Below, in pieces: positions 15,085 to 24,772 of a stretch of DNA of 64,000 nt (position 1 is the first letter of the stretch; each line of letters begins with the position of its first letter). The DNA is from Acidobacteriota bacterium (GTDB lineage Bacteria > Acidobacteriota > Terriglobia > Terriglobales > Acidobacteriaceae). Location of the stretch: the NCBI GenBank assembly GCA_013289795.1, contig JABCZH010000017.1:1-64000 (forward strand), read 5' to 3'. A model generated the notes under the pieces. That model was not told the DNA's origin, searched no databases, and saw nothing but the letters and a program-made list of their open reading frames with translations. Both the position numbers and the translations under genes were made by a program.

Positions 15085-15849
15085 GTGTCAGAGAATGTTT
15101 TAAGAAGGCTCTCCCGCGTCATCTTACTGGCAATTCCGTTGGTACCCGCGGCCCGGGCACAGGACCCCTGGTCTTGGCCCGAAAAACCAAAGAACCTCCA
15201 GGTGCTGCCGAAAGATTGGTCGGGTTCGAGGTTGCAACCCGTGATGATTGGCTTCACGCGAGCTTTGGGTGTTCGGTGCCCATATTGCCACGTGGGTGAG
15301 GAAGGCAAGCCGCTCAGCACGTTTGATTTTGCATCCGACGAGAACCCCAATAAGAACCGCGCTCGCGAGATGTATCGCATGTTGGAAGATATCAACAATC
15401 ATCTGAAAAACATTCAGCCGAGCGGCGATCAACGGGTCAACATGTGGTGCAACACTTGCCATCGTGGGCGGCCGAAGCCTATGACGCTCGAGGAAGAGCT
15501 CGGGGAACAGTATCGGAAGAGCGGGGTTGAAGCGACCCTCGATTATTATGCCGATCTTAAGCAAAAGTATTACGGGCGAGGACCATACGACTTTGGGGAA
15601 AACGCGCTGAACAATTTTGGCTATGATGTGATGAAGAAAGACCCAGCAGGGGCCGTCCAAGTCCTTCGTCTGAACGCGGAGCAATTCCCGCAGTCCGGCA
15701 ATGTTTGGGACAGCCTGGCGGAGGCTTACATGAAGTCTGGAAATCTGACAGCGGCAAAAGAGTACTACGAGAAAGCTCTGACGCGGGACCCAACAGACCA
15801 AAACGCACAGGACATGTTGAGAAAGATCAGGGAACCTGCAAAGAAATGA
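15085..15849 (+). CDS. c-type cytochrome of the reaction-centre-subunit-like family with TPR tail
   Basis: 254 aa from GTG 15085 (AAAGGAGA six to seven bases upstream). A signal peptide ends at AARAQ (about residue 26). Two haem-binding motifs are present, C65-P-Y-C-H69 and C122-N-T-C-H126, the arrangement of the photosynthetic reaction-centre cytochrome subunit family (CytoC_RC) that is common in non-phototrophic acidobacteria. The C-terminal part (QFPQSGNVWDSLAEAYMKSGNLTAAKEYYEKAL) is a TPR pair, which suggests docking to a partner protein. It should be periplasmic or membrane-attached and carry electrons, but its donor and acceptor are not indicated by neighbours. Confidence 0.88.
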   Translation: MSENVLRRLSRVILLAIPLVPAARAQDPWSWPEKPKNLQVLPKDWSGSRLQPVMIGFTRALGVRCPYCHVGEEGKPLSTFDFASDENPNKNRAREMYRMLEDINNHLKNIQPSGDQRVNMWCNTCHRGRPKPMTLEEELGEQYRKSGVEATLDYYADLKQKYYGRGPYDFGENALNNFGYDVMKKDPAGAVQVLRLNAEQFPQSGNVWDSLAEAYMKSGNLTAAKEYYEKALTRDPTDQNAQDMLRKIREPAKK

Positions 15850-16384
15850 TCTGCCATTTAAACTAGGCGAGGTGGCGGGATTTGCGGGATTTATGCTATA
15901 CCTTTTGCCGTTCTTCTGATCAAGAAGGAGATTCCGGATCAAGACGCTCGCCGTCCTGATGTGCGCGAATGCAAGCTTGGTTAGCACTGCGGATGCGTCC
16001 GGCTCGCAAACGATCAGCCCCGCCGACCACGTTCTCATCGGCCTCGCAGCTTCGACTCAATCGACCCGTCGCCATGGTGACCAGCATCATGTTGCCATGT
16101 AGCGCCATTCCGTGGACCGCGCCTCAGTTCAGTCTACGTGCTCACACGTCCGTGATAACCAGCGTGCAGCCAGAAAGCAAACTGAATGTCGTAATTGTGT
16201 TGGAGTTAGCAACGGACGCATACAAATACTTAGCATTCAGAGCCAGCCCGATTCCGATCGCCCCGCGAGTGTATAAGGTTTTGATGGAGGGACAGCCGAA
16301 AGCGGATGGCACTTGATCGCAGGAATCGAGTCATCCTATCTCAAAACATATGAGATTTCCGTAGTCTGTCTCATCAACACCAAT
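15850..16384. other. Stretch between cytochrome and propeller genes, gene remnant possible
   Basis: 535 bp. Near 15925, AAGGAG is followed by a frame reading IKTLAVLMCANASLVSTADA, which looks like a signal peptide without a start codon and stops near 16100. This may be the decayed 5' end of a secreted-protein gene. A plus-strand frame at 15969-16316 has no convincing start and is not called. Confidence 0.35.
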
Positions 16385-18199
16385 TCACCACCCGAGCACA
16401 AACAAGTGGCCATCGTTCTGGGTGTACTCCTTCCCATCTTCGCCGATTGAAAGAGGGGTGTAGGCGGCAAACAGAGCTTCCTTGAGGAACTTCCTTTGCC
16501 GCGGCTTCGTAAAGATGCCATGGTGCCCTTGCGGAATGGAGTAAATGTAGCCATCTTCGCTCCCGGCATAGACCACCCCAAAGGCGTCGACGACGGGCGC
16601 ATTAACGCACCACTCATATCCGAACGGATCGTTTTTATCAATGGTTGTGTTCTTGAACGACCATTCAACCTTCAGATCAGCATCGAGTTGTGAAATCAAG
16701 AAACTCGCCGTGGGCAACGGCGTGCACACGGGGTTGTTGAAACTGCAATACGCAGACGCCTGACCGTGATTGTCTTTGATAACAATGGAATAGGTGTGGT
16801 CATGCCGGTACACAGCGGGCGTGGAATCAAATCCGAAGGTGTAAGCATTCATGTAATTGCCCTGCGCGTCGAAGTGCAATAAATGTCCTCGCAGGTAGTT
16901 GTAATTATCCGTGCCACCGAAGAGCACCGAGCCGTCAGGGAGCACAGTCGGTGAAGACGAGTACAAGTCAGACACAGTGGGTGAGCCATTCGCATTGGTG
17001 GTCGGATCTACCCCCTCCGTCGTCCCGTAGCGGCAAGAGTTCGGCAGGTTGTTGACGTTTTGGGGTGCGATCGGCAGAAGTACGCCGCACCCGTCCGTCA
17101 ACCGGTTCTGCAGCGAAGTTGCCCACTTCGGCGTCAGATCCGGATTTACGGCCACTAGATAAGTGACCATGTTGTCAAAGTGCGCGACACTTACCGTGTA
17201 CACCGTTCCATCCTGCCCGACCGCCGGCGCAATATTGACCCCAGGACGCTGAGAACCGCAAAGCTGAGTAGGGGGCATGGGTGGCGTCGTCGGCGGCCAT
17301 GGCAGCGATGCACCATTATCATTGAGGTTAAAAAACGTTCCAGGACAGTCTGTGGAGTTCCCCGGTGGTGCGTTCGGGATCAGAACGGCAAAAGTAACGG
17401 TAGCCGATGTATCATCTGGCGCAACCTTTGCCAGCCATGCCCCTGCCACGTCGTTCTGGCCCCAAGGATTGCCGTTCGTGTTCAACTCGATGACGTTGTA
17501 AAAGATGTTGCCGTTTTCATCGGCGGTCAACGGGCCGGAAACGAATGTGTTTGCGGGATCGATGTTCATACCCGCGAATGGATTGATATGCGATTCTGTC
17601 CGGCCGGAGTGTTTGTTGACCTTCCACACCGTGCCTCCGGCGCCCGGAACATACAAATGCCGGCCAACCAGCGCCGGATGGAATACTGGCTCCCAGCCGA
17701 GCAAACCGCCGTAGCCCTGGGAGAAGTTGGCAGCATTCGGTACCGGCTTCCAATCCGTCCAATAGGTCCAGGAGGGCAATGCCTGTTCGTGTTTCCATTC
17801 GTAGCGGACCACGTTCCATTCGAGTTGATTCCACGCGTTGGGCCCACAGTCCGCACCTAGCGCCCATTCGCCTCGGGGAGAACAGTTGGGATAGGTCCCG
17901 CTTTTCTGCACCATGTAGAAAGTGTCTTTGTTGTCGATCAATGTGGACTCATAGTGCACGGTCAACACGCCCACTCCATATACCGGGAGGTTCTCGGCTT
18001 TCTCGTCCGGGACGAAGGGATCGTAGACAATATCAGCCAGCTTGTGATTGAGAGGCTGGCCCGGGACCCCGACCATCCCGGCGTGTTGTCGATTGCGCCC
18101 CCACTGCGCCCAGAATACACCGTCGCCACCAAAACCAGTGAGCAGCAGAATTCCCATACAAAGCAGAAAGAAAATCACAGTAAGGTGCAGGCGGGTCAT
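16385..18199 (-). CDS. Secreted PQQ-type beta-propeller protein (second copy)
   Basis: 604 aa from ATG 18199 (GGAGG six bases upstream). The N-terminus MTRLHLTVIFFLLCMGILLLTG is a signal peptide or lipoprotein-like anchor. The body has propeller-type repeats (WKVNKHSGRTES, GPLTADENGNIFYNVIEL, GQDGTVYTVSV, PDGSVLFGGTDNYNYLRGHLLHFD, DAFGVVYAGSEDGYIYSI), each ending in a V/I-Y aromatic strand as in quinoprotein-like blades. Paired Cys around CSPRGEWALGADC and CSFNNPVC suggest disulfides. The function is unknown. It is only distantly similar to the propeller at 1900. Transcribed alone within island 2. Confidence 0.82.
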   Translation of the reverse strand: MTRLHLTVIFFLLCMGILLLTGFGGDGVFWAQWGRNRQHAGMVGVPGQPLNHKLADIVYDPFVPDEKAENLPVYGVGVLTVHYESTLIDNKDTFYMVQKSGTYPNCSPRGEWALGADCGPNAWNQLEWNVVRYEWKHEQALPSWTYWTDWKPVPNAANFSQGYGGLLGWEPVFHPALVGRHLYVPGAGGTVWKVNKHSGRTESHINPFAGMNIDPANTFVSGPLTADENGNIFYNVIELNTNGNPWGQNDVAGAWLAKVAPDDTSATVTFAVLIPNAPPGNSTDCPGTFFNLNDNGASLPWPPTTPPMPPTQLCGSQRPGVNIAPAVGQDGTVYTVSVAHFDNMVTYLVAVNPDLTPKWATSLQNRLTDGCGVLLPIAPQNVNNLPNSCRYGTTEGVDPTTNANGSPTVSDLYSSSPTVLPDGSVLFGGTDNYNYLRGHLLHFDAQGNYMNAYTFGFDSTPAVYRHDHTYSIVIKDNHGQASAYCSFNNPVCTPLPTASFLISQLDADLKVEWSFKNTTIDKNDPFGYEWCVNAPVVDAFGVVYAGSEDGYIYSIPQGHHGIFTKPRQRKFLKEALFAAYTPLSIGEDGKEYTQNDGHLFVLGW

Positions 18200-18642
18200 G
18201 GTTTTCCTCCAAAGTCTACTTCGCGGGAGAAGCGAAGCACGGGGCTAGATTCTAGCCCTTTCAGTACATTGAGTCACGAATAAACTGGCTCACAACTGCG
18301 CATTCGTCGCCGGACGTGAAGCAGTGAAGAAATGGCAGCTCGCGCGCACCGCGGAAAACTGCTTTCCAAGATTGGCCGCGGTACGTCCGGCATTTCACGA
18401 CGCTACCAAACCTACTCCGCAATGTCATGTTTATTTCAAAGTGTTGGGACGAACAACCGTTGGGGAATAATAAAGTCTATGAAAATGGATACAAAACAAT
18501 GGGCGTGATTAAGTTGCCATGATGATCGGCTACGACACAACCGAACGCGCAATCTGGTTCGGGACCCTGATTGCCAGGCTCGTCCCATTTCAGATCTTCA
18601 AAATGTCCATCCGGGTCGCTGTTCCGATCTCCGAGGGATTCG
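18200..18642. other. Intergenic stretch with nothing recognised
   Basis: 443 bp between the propeller start and the hydrolase fragment. It should contain the promoter of the 604-aa gene on the minus strand. No gene or RNA is supported. Confidence 0.4.
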
Positions 18643-19063
18643 CTACTGTTTATCTACTCGCACAATCAAGTCGAGATCGGGGGCGACACCAGCTTTCAAA
18701 TATTTGGCTAGAAATTCCTCGACCAAGGATCGGGTATAGGTGCTCGTGATCAAGGCCCGTTCAAATGCACCGTCATCCGGTTTCAGGTCACGCGTGAACC
18801 TGCTCGAAACGAGGTCCGCGTCGGTGAAGCTCATGTGATCGGCCCCGGTCACTACCACGTAGTAGGTATTAGATTCGCTGCCGACGTACTCACGAGCTCG
18901 GCTTTCGTCCGAAGCGTGCTCTTCGGTAGCAAGAAACAGAAACGGTTTGCGCACTGGAATGGGCCGAACGTCCCCGTTCATGCCGTGATAGGTTGAGCCG
19001 TCCAGGTTGACACCGGCCAGAATACGGCGGTTGAGCGTCCGGCGAAGAGGCGTGATGCAGCCC
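18643..19063 (-). pseudogene. C-terminal fragment of a PAF-acetylhydrolase-like alpha/beta hydrolase
   Basis: The minus-strand frame reads RRTLNRRILAGVNLDGSTYHGMNGDVRP, then PVRKPFLFLATEEH, GADHMSFTDADL and a helical tail. This matches the C-terminal half of platelet-activating-factor acetylhydrolase-type hydrolases: AGVNLDG strand, KPFLFL strand and catalytic His in GADHMSF. The GxSxG nucleophile half is missing. Upstream the frame runs into the terminator of the TonB-receptor gene at 19092, so the 5' half has been lost. There is an ATG at 18981, but a product would lack the catalytic serine. Most likely a dead gene. Confidence 0.7.
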
Positions 19064-19091
19064 GTATCGGCAGCCGCTGGGCTTGAGGAAA

Positions 19092-19119
19092 AGGCCGCTG
19101 ACCCGAAGGTCAGCGGCCT
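19092..19119 (-). terminator. Strong intrinsic terminator of the TonB-dependent receptor gene
   Basis: A perfect 12-bp stem (AGGCCGCTGACC/GGTCAGCGGCCT), on the minus strand closed by the very stable TTCG tetraloop and followed by TTTTCC. It lies 22 bp after the receptor stop codon at 19142. Confidence 0.9.
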
Positions 19120-19141
19120 GGTGTTATGCAGAACTACCCAA

Positions 19142-22100
19142 CTAGAAGTTCAGCCTGATACCCCACTCCACTTGCCGCGGGGAGCCTAACGAGAACACGC
19201 CCGAACCGGTACCGACTCGCAGTGATTCACGTGTCGATCCCGACGTTGTCCCGTTAACGCTGCCGGCACCACCGGTGCTGCCCGGTGCGAACGGCGTAAA
19301 CTGGGTAGCCAGGGGGTTGGTTTCGGTTAAGAAGTTTGCCAGGTTGAACACGTTGAAGGCACTGAAGGAAGGTTCAATGCTGAACCGTTCCGTCACTTTG
19401 ATGGGCCAAGCCAGCGTAGTGCTGACCTCGCGGAAAATGCCGTTGCCCACCGCGCCCGGTGGCAGAGGTGCGACAAACGGCTTCGTCGCAAGTAGCGTCT
19501 GTAACTGTGCGGTGGTGAACAAGTTCGTTCCGACCAGCGCTAGTCCCGCTGGCGTCAGCGTTCCCGCCGCCGTGCTGTTCCAGGAGTTGATCAGGCTGGC
19601 AAACTGAGTCGGTGAGACAGCGCGGCCGAACTGCCCGGGCTTTCCTTCGGCTTGGCCAGCAACCGTCGGGAAGAGATCCGAGTTCGTACCATCACCGGTC
19701 AAATCTGTGCGGAATATCTCGCCCGTACTGATGATTCCTCCGAAGGAGGGGTTTTGGGACAGCAGGAAGGGTGAGGAGGGATGCGAAGTACCGAAGTTGC
19801 CAATCACGCTAAGACGCGGTCCGTGATGGGCAAATTCCGTGGTAAGACCAAACTTGAATGCGTCGGTGCGATCCAGTGGGCTCGGTCCGGTGTAGTAGCT
19901 GGGGTTATTGTAATCGATGGCTGGCGGACTGAAGTTCTGATCAGCCGTTACCCCACCAGCATCGTTTACGAACCGTGACAGGGTGTACGCAATGGTCATG
20001 TTCATCGACGTAACCCCTGGCATCGGACTCGCCACTTGCTGTTTGTAGGACATCTGCAGAGCATTGTAGGTAGAGCGGCCTTCTGGCATGTCGAAGAGGC
20101 CGACGCCTACATTGCGGTTGATGCCACCGAAAGCCGCGCCGCTGAGGTTGGCTGGCCCGTTGCCGAGGGCATTGCCTGAATCCAATCCGTGGGCGGCAAA
20201 AGCCGTGATAGTGGAGCCGGGGTTGGCATTGATGAAGCACTGGACTGCGGCGGGACCACCCACAACTGCCCCATTCACCAGGCTTGCCTGCGGGCAAGCG
20301 CCGCCCGCCGTGTTGTTGATTGCATTCACTGCGGCTTGTAAATCCAGAAAGCGCGCATCGCCCACGTGGTTTTGGTCAATCGCAAGCATGAAGCGAGTGC
20401 TCACGTTGCGGATGTAATCCGCGGTGAGCACGCCGCCCTTCCAGATCTCGTGTTGCATGCCAACATTGAATTGGTAAGAACGCGCGTTGCGGAAGTTCGG
20501 ATCGAATGCCGACAGCCCCTCGGGTATACTGATTTGCAGGGTGTTGCCGACGTAGCTGGGGTTCGCTGAGGGCCCTTGCGCTTTCACAGCCGCTTGGTAC
20601 TCCTTCTCTAGGTCAAACACCAGCGGCCCGGCAACCGAGAGAGGCTGTCCGCAAATGCCGGTTGCGATATCCACCCCGTTGACAGAAGTAACGGTGTCGC
20701 CTGGAACCAGTGTGAACGAGGCGCTTCCTTGGGTGCCATTCCCGCAGCCCAAGCCGGCGCTCTGGAAGAACAGGCCTTTGGCCAGTTTAGCCGGACGGTC
20801 AAACAGCGTGTTGTTGAATATTGAGTTTTCGTAGTAGATGCCGGCGCCAGCCCGGAAGACGGTCTTGCCCTTCTTGGTGGGATCCCACGCAAAGCCAACT
20901 TGCGGTCCGAATTGCGTGTTGGGCTGCTTGATTGGGTTACCTAATCCGGGTCCAAACTGATCCAGAAGAGGAGCGCTACCGCTGCAGGGAGCGATGGCGG
21001 CCGCCACCACCGAGCACGGAATCGAGGCCAAGTCGCTGTCCGAGCGGCCGGTGTCGCGGTTGTAGCGCAAGCCATACGTCACAGTGAAGTTCGGTTTCCA
21101 CTTCCAAGAATCACCCACGTACCACTGGAAGCGGTTGTCGTGTTGCCCTCCACCCGGGAGGCCGAAGCTCGGCTTTTCGGTGAAGAACCCTTGTCCGTTG
21201 CCTAGAATTGCGCCAATGAAGGGATAATTCACCGGATTGTCGGCAGCACCGGTCACCGGGCCGTTGCCGGCCACGGACTCAATAAACGGCGCAATTCCGA
21301 AGAAGCTTGCAAACCCGCCGCCGTTGATGTCGTTGTAACCTATACCGAACCGAAATACGTGCGAGCCGTAAACTTTGCTTCCGTCGTACTTGATCTGCTT
21401 ATTGCTCTGGAAGGTCTGCTGTGGTGCCAGAAGGTTCGGGCCGGCCAACTGGCCCACAACGTCGAGGAATACAATCTCGTCGTTGGGTAACGGGTTGTAG
21501 AAGCTGGCACCCTTCGTAGCGTCGCTGATGAGATTGTGGAATTTCAAATAGCCGAAGCGAATACTGTGTGACCACGATCCCTGACTGATATCCACGCCTG
21601 CTGCATCCGAAGGAGTGTTATCCCGGTTCGAGTACGCTTCGTAGTTGTAATTGAAATTGGCTTCCGACTTGTTCCAGTTATAGGTGAAGCGGTAAAAGGC
21701 GTGGATGTTCTTGGTGGCTTGCCAATCCAACTTGCCAGTGACTGCACTGTCACGGAAGGGTGACAGAAAACCGCCGCTGAGCTGGCTGAAGGGAGCCCCT
21801 ATCACCAAGGGCAGCAATCCGTCCTGTTTCATGCGTTCGCCGTCAATAAAGAAGAACAACTTGTCTTTGATTATTGGACCGCCCACGCGGCCGCCAAAGT
21901 TGTTGCGCTGGTAGTAGCCGACCTGGGCTCCAGGAAATGACGCCGTGCCCGCATCCCGGCCACGGAAGTTATAGAACGCCTGACCGTGAATGTCGTTCGT
22001 CCCAGACCGGGTGGTGACGTTCACCGCCCCCGCCGAGGTCAGTTCGCTAGAGAGGTCAAGGCTTGACCGGCTGATATTGAATTCCTGAATGGAACTCATG

Positions 22101-22759
22101 CCGACGTTCTGCGTGGTCGTGCCCACGGTCTCGTCACTGATATCTACACCGTCGAGTTCAATGCGGGGAGTGCGGCCCGAAACACCATTAATGGAGATCG
22201 AGGAGAAACCGGCTTTCGTGGGGTCGAACGTCTGACCGTCTTGAATCTGCACGCCCGGTTCAAGTTGCGCTAGATCGAGGAAGTTGCGGCCGTCGACCGG
22301 CAGCTTGTCGATTTGGTCACCAGTAATGACGCCCTGCACAGTGGCTTGCTCAGTGTTGACCTGAATCGAGGAGGCTTGCACTTCCACCACCTGGCTGGCC
22401 TCACCGACTTCCAGCTTCATGTTGCCGGAAGAGGTTATACCCACTTGCACCGCGAAGGGACGCTCCGCAGTGCGGAAGCCCTTGGCTTCTACCCGCAAAA
22501 CGTAATCGCCGGGGATCAACCCGCCGGAGTTGTACGTACCAGAATTCGTTGAAGTCGTGGTGATGACCTGCCCAGTCTCCTTGTGAGTGACAGTGATCTT
22601 CGCGCCACCGACTACGGCACCAGACGGGTCAGTGATGGTTCCCTGAATACTACCTTGGGAGACTGTCGTTTGTGCAACCAGCATCGCTCCGGTTGCCAGG
22701 ACTAACAACATGGTCGCGATCAAAAAACAACTTCCAAGTGCCGAGCGCGTATTTCGCAT
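19142..22759 (-). CDS. Oar-like TonB-dependent outer-membrane receptor with carboxypeptidase-regulatory domain
   Basis: 1,205 aa from ATG 22759, chosen because AAGGAG lies 7 bases upstream and a signal peptide follows (FLIATMLLVLATGAMLVAQ). Residues about 35-120 are a carboxypeptidase-regulatory-like beta-sandwich (GSIQGTITDPSGAVVGGAKITVTHKETGQ). The plug domain follows (VITGDQIDKLPVDGRNFLDLAQLEPGV, ELDGVDISDETVG, SSIQEFNI), then the long outer-membrane barrel with repeated aromatic strands, ending in VEWGIRLNF with the C-terminal Phe of barrel proteins. Acidobacteria carry many such genes, thought to import or bind large plant- or microbe-derived polymers. The ligand cannot be read from sequence. 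It ends at a strong terminator and is probably transcribed alone. Confidence 0.95.
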   Translation of the reverse strand: MRNTRSALGSCFLIATMLLVLATGAMLVAQTTVSQGSIQGTITDPSGAVVGGAKITVTHKETGQVITTTSTNSGTYNSGGLIPGDYVLRVEAKGFRTAERPFAVQVGITSSGNMKLEVGEASQVVEVQASSIQVNTEQATVQGVITGDQIDKLPVDGRNFLDLAQLEPGVQIQDGQTFDPTKAGFSSISINGVSGRTPRIELDGVDISDETVGTTTQNVGMSSIQEFNISRSSLDLSSELTSAGAVNVTTRSGTNDIHGQAFYNFRGRDAGTASFPGAQVGYYQRNNFGGRVGGPIIKDKLFFFIDGERMKQDGLLPLVIGAPFSQLSGGFLSPFRDSAVTGKLDWQATKNIHAFYRFTYNWNKSEANFNYNYEAYSNRDNTPSDAAGVDISQGSWSHSIRFGYLKFHNLISDATKGASFYNPLPNDEIVFLDVVGQLAGPNLLAPQQTFQSNKQIKYDGSKVYGSHVFRFGIGYNDINGGGFASFFGIAPFIESVAGNGPVTGAADNPVNYPFIGAILGNGQGFFTEKPSFGLPGGGQHDNRFQWYVGDSWKWKPNFTVTYGLRYNRDTGRSDSDLASIPCSVVAAAIAPCSGSAPLLDQFGPGLGNPIKQPNTQFGPQVGFAWDPTKKGKTVFRAGAGIYYENSIFNNTLFDRPAKLAKGLFFQSAGLGCGNGTQGSASFTLVPGDTVTSVNGVDIATGICGQPLSVAGPLVFDLEKEYQAAVKAQGPSANPSYVGNTLQISIPEGLSAFDPNFRNARSYQFNVGMQHEIWKGGVLTADYIRNVSTRFMLAIDQNHVGDARFLDLQAAVNAINNTAGGACPQASLVNGAVVGGPAAVQCFINANPGSTITAFAAHGLDSGNALGNGPANLSGAAFGGINRNVGVGLFDMPEGRSTYNALQMSYKQQVASPMPGVTSMNMTIAYTLSRFVNDAGGVTADQNFSPPAIDYNNPSYYTGPSPLDRTDAFKFGLTTEFAHHGPRLSVIGNFGTSHPSSPFLLSQNPSFGGIISTGEIFRTDLTGDGTNSDLFPTVAGQAEGKPGQFGRAVSPTQFASLINSWNSTAAGTLTPAGLALVGTNLFTTAQLQTLLATKPFVAPLPPGAVGNGIFREVSTTLAWPIKVTERFSIEPSFSAFNVFNLANFLTETNPLATQFTPFAPGSTGGAGSVNGTTSGSTRESLRVGTGSGVFSLGSPRQVEWGIRLNF

Positions 22760-23572
22760 CGCCAACTCCTTTTTGGTTGATCGTGTGGGTGCCAAGTGCA
22801 AACCGCCCAGGAAATCGGAAAAAAAGCAACAGTTCAGAGGTAACGAGCAATCCGGGCCGAGCGCTTTGTCTGTCACGGAACCGCACCTCCAGAACGGGGC
22901 TGTCATTCTCATGTCATCTTTCGCACGAAGCCTGCCATCCGGACGAGAGGAGTCCGAGCCCTGGTACTTGCAGCGTGGGACCAGGGATAAGGACATCGCT
23001 CGGCGAGCCAGATGCACTGTTGCGGCAGACAGTGGGTGTCAACTCAACCGATCTGTAAGGCTCGGATCATTCTGAAAAACATAGTCGCTACCCTCCCTGG
23101 CAACAAACGTTAGTACTATCGCTTCAGCATTCTGTCCCCAACCTGATCCGGAGTCAGCCTTCGTTTACTACCGGTGGTACCTCAGAATTGGGGGCAGAGC
23201 AGTCCTACAAAAAGTCATAGCTTCTCCCAATCGGGGAGCAATGGTTCGCGAGTACGGGAGAGGGTTCTTCCGAGACTGCTAGATTGGTTGCCTAACTGTT
23301 GCGGGACTGACACGCCCAGAGTAGTCCAACTCAACGCTACGCTGCGCGGAAACCTGGAGCACTAACCTGACTGCACAACATCCCACCAGGCCAGCGCATC
23401 TTTTCAATGTAGGCTAGGCACTGGCGAAAGCGCGCCGAACTATGAAGAGGACCTTCACCATGGACGCACGCGAACGGGTCCGATCCAATGCCGTAGCAAG
23501 GATCTCCAAACTTCAGCCGGTCTCATGAATAGTAGAACCCAGCTGACTATTTTCCGCAGTTGGAGGTGAACG
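22760..23572. other. Divergent intergenic region between receptor and serine hydrolase genes
   Basis: 813 bp holding the presumed promoters of the receptor gene (minus) and of the hydrolase gene (plus). No coding frame or RNA structure is convincing. The upstream extension of the receptor frame to 23017 has no start signal and is rejected. Confidence 0.4.
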
Positions 23573-24682
23573 ATGGCTTCCCGAGCGGCAACGAGTTGTG
23601 TGCTCGCTATCCTATTGCTGGCCGTTGGTCCCCCGGTAGCCACACCGAAGGCGTCTCAGCAGGCACAGGCTATCAACGGCTTGTTGACCTCTTACGTTTC
23701 GGATCACCACATACCGGCGCTGTCAGTGGCTGTCGTTGATCGTGGTCGTGTCATCCTTACGCAGGGCTACGGTCTGGCAGACGTTGAGAACAGCGTGCCC
23801 GCCACCGCCGATACGGTTTACCGCATTGCATCAATATCCAAATCCATCACTGCGACAGCTGCAATGAAGCTGGTCGAAGGAGGGAAACTAGACCTCGATG
23901 CCCCAATCCAGACATATTGTCCCGACTTTCCCAAGAAGCCATGGCCGATTACAGCGAGAGAACTGCTCTCCCATCAGAGTGGCATCCGCGATTACAGAAA
24001 CGATGAGGAGAGCATCAATACTCGCCACTATACGAGCATCAAAGAAGCATTGACTCAGTTCGCCAGCGATCCCCTGGATTTCGAACCTGGAACCAGGATG
24101 CAGTACACCAGCTACGGCTACATCGTTCTCGGGTGCGTGATCGAGGGTGCGTCCGGAACGAACTATGATCGCTACATGCATCAGGCAATCTTCGATCCCG
24201 CCGAGATGCCGGCCACTCGTCTCGATGATGTGTTCGCGATTATCCCGCATAGGGCGCGGGGGTACGGAGTTTCCTCCACGGGCGAGCTGCAAAACTCTGT
24301 CTTCGTCGATGTCAGCAACAAACCTCCCGGGAGCGGAATCAATTCGAGTGCGAGAGATATGGGCAATTTTGTAGCTGCGCTCTACTCGGCGAGGTTGGTT
24401 TCCAACACAGTCCGAGATCAGATGCTCAGGCCGGCAACGACTCGTGATAAGAAGCCGACAATCTACGGTCTCGGCTTTTTCCGAGGTGGCCCGATTGGCA
24501 TGTATCGGGGGCTGCACGAGGCTGGTCACGGCGGGGATCAGCAGGGCGCCAGCAGTGTGCTGTATCTCTTGCCGGAACGACAGTTTGGAGTAGTAATCCT
24601 GTCAAACCTGGAAGGACAGCAAAACTCCCAACACTTTATCGAACTCTCGCGCAAGATTGTCGACCTTGTCTTTTCGCCCTGA
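23573..24682 (+). CDS. Serine hydrolase of the beta-lactamase / class C penicillin-binding family
   Basis: 369 aa from ATG 23573 with a strong GGAGG upstream. The signal peptide (VLAILLLAVGPPVATPKA) puts it in the periplasm or outside. The active-site S-x-x-K is SISK in VYRIASISKSITATAAMKL. The second motif is Y-T-S in MQYTSYGYIVLG, one residue away from the usual Y-S-N. The third is the H-x-G region GHGGDQQG. Length and motif order fit beta-lactamase-family esterases or D-aminopeptidases (AmpC-like fold). The real substrate could be a peptide, an ester or cell-wall fragments, and antibiotic resistance should not be assumed. It stands alone, followed by a hypothetical gene. Confidence 0.9.
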   Translation: MASRAATSCVLAILLLAVGPPVATPKASQQAQAINGLLTSYVSDHHIPALSVAVVDRGRVILTQGYGLADVENSVPATADTVYRIASISKSITATAAMKLVEGGKLDLDAPIQTYCPDFPKKPWPITARELLSHQSGIRDYRNDEESINTRHYTSIKEALTQFASDPLDFEPGTRMQYTSYGYIVLGCVIEGASGTNYDRYMHQAIFDPAEMPATRLDDVFAIIPHRARGYGVSSTGELQNSVFVDVSNKPPGSGINSSARDMGNFVAALYSARLVSNTVRDQMLRPATTRDKKPTIYGLGFFRGGPIGMYRGLHEAGHGGDQQGASSVLYLLPERQFGVVILSNLEGQQNSQHFIELSRKIVDLVFSP

Positions 24683-24772
24683 ACCCGGTCGGCTCACAAT
24701 CCACTTGGGCAAACGAGGCTCGCTTTGCTCTCAACTAACAGCGGACAGATCATAGTTCACAGCGGGCACAAT

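Noticed and set aside
23573-24682. Antibiotic-resistance beta-lactamase
   Set aside because: The fold family is shared by many esterases and peptidases; the second motif is atypical and there is no supporting context.
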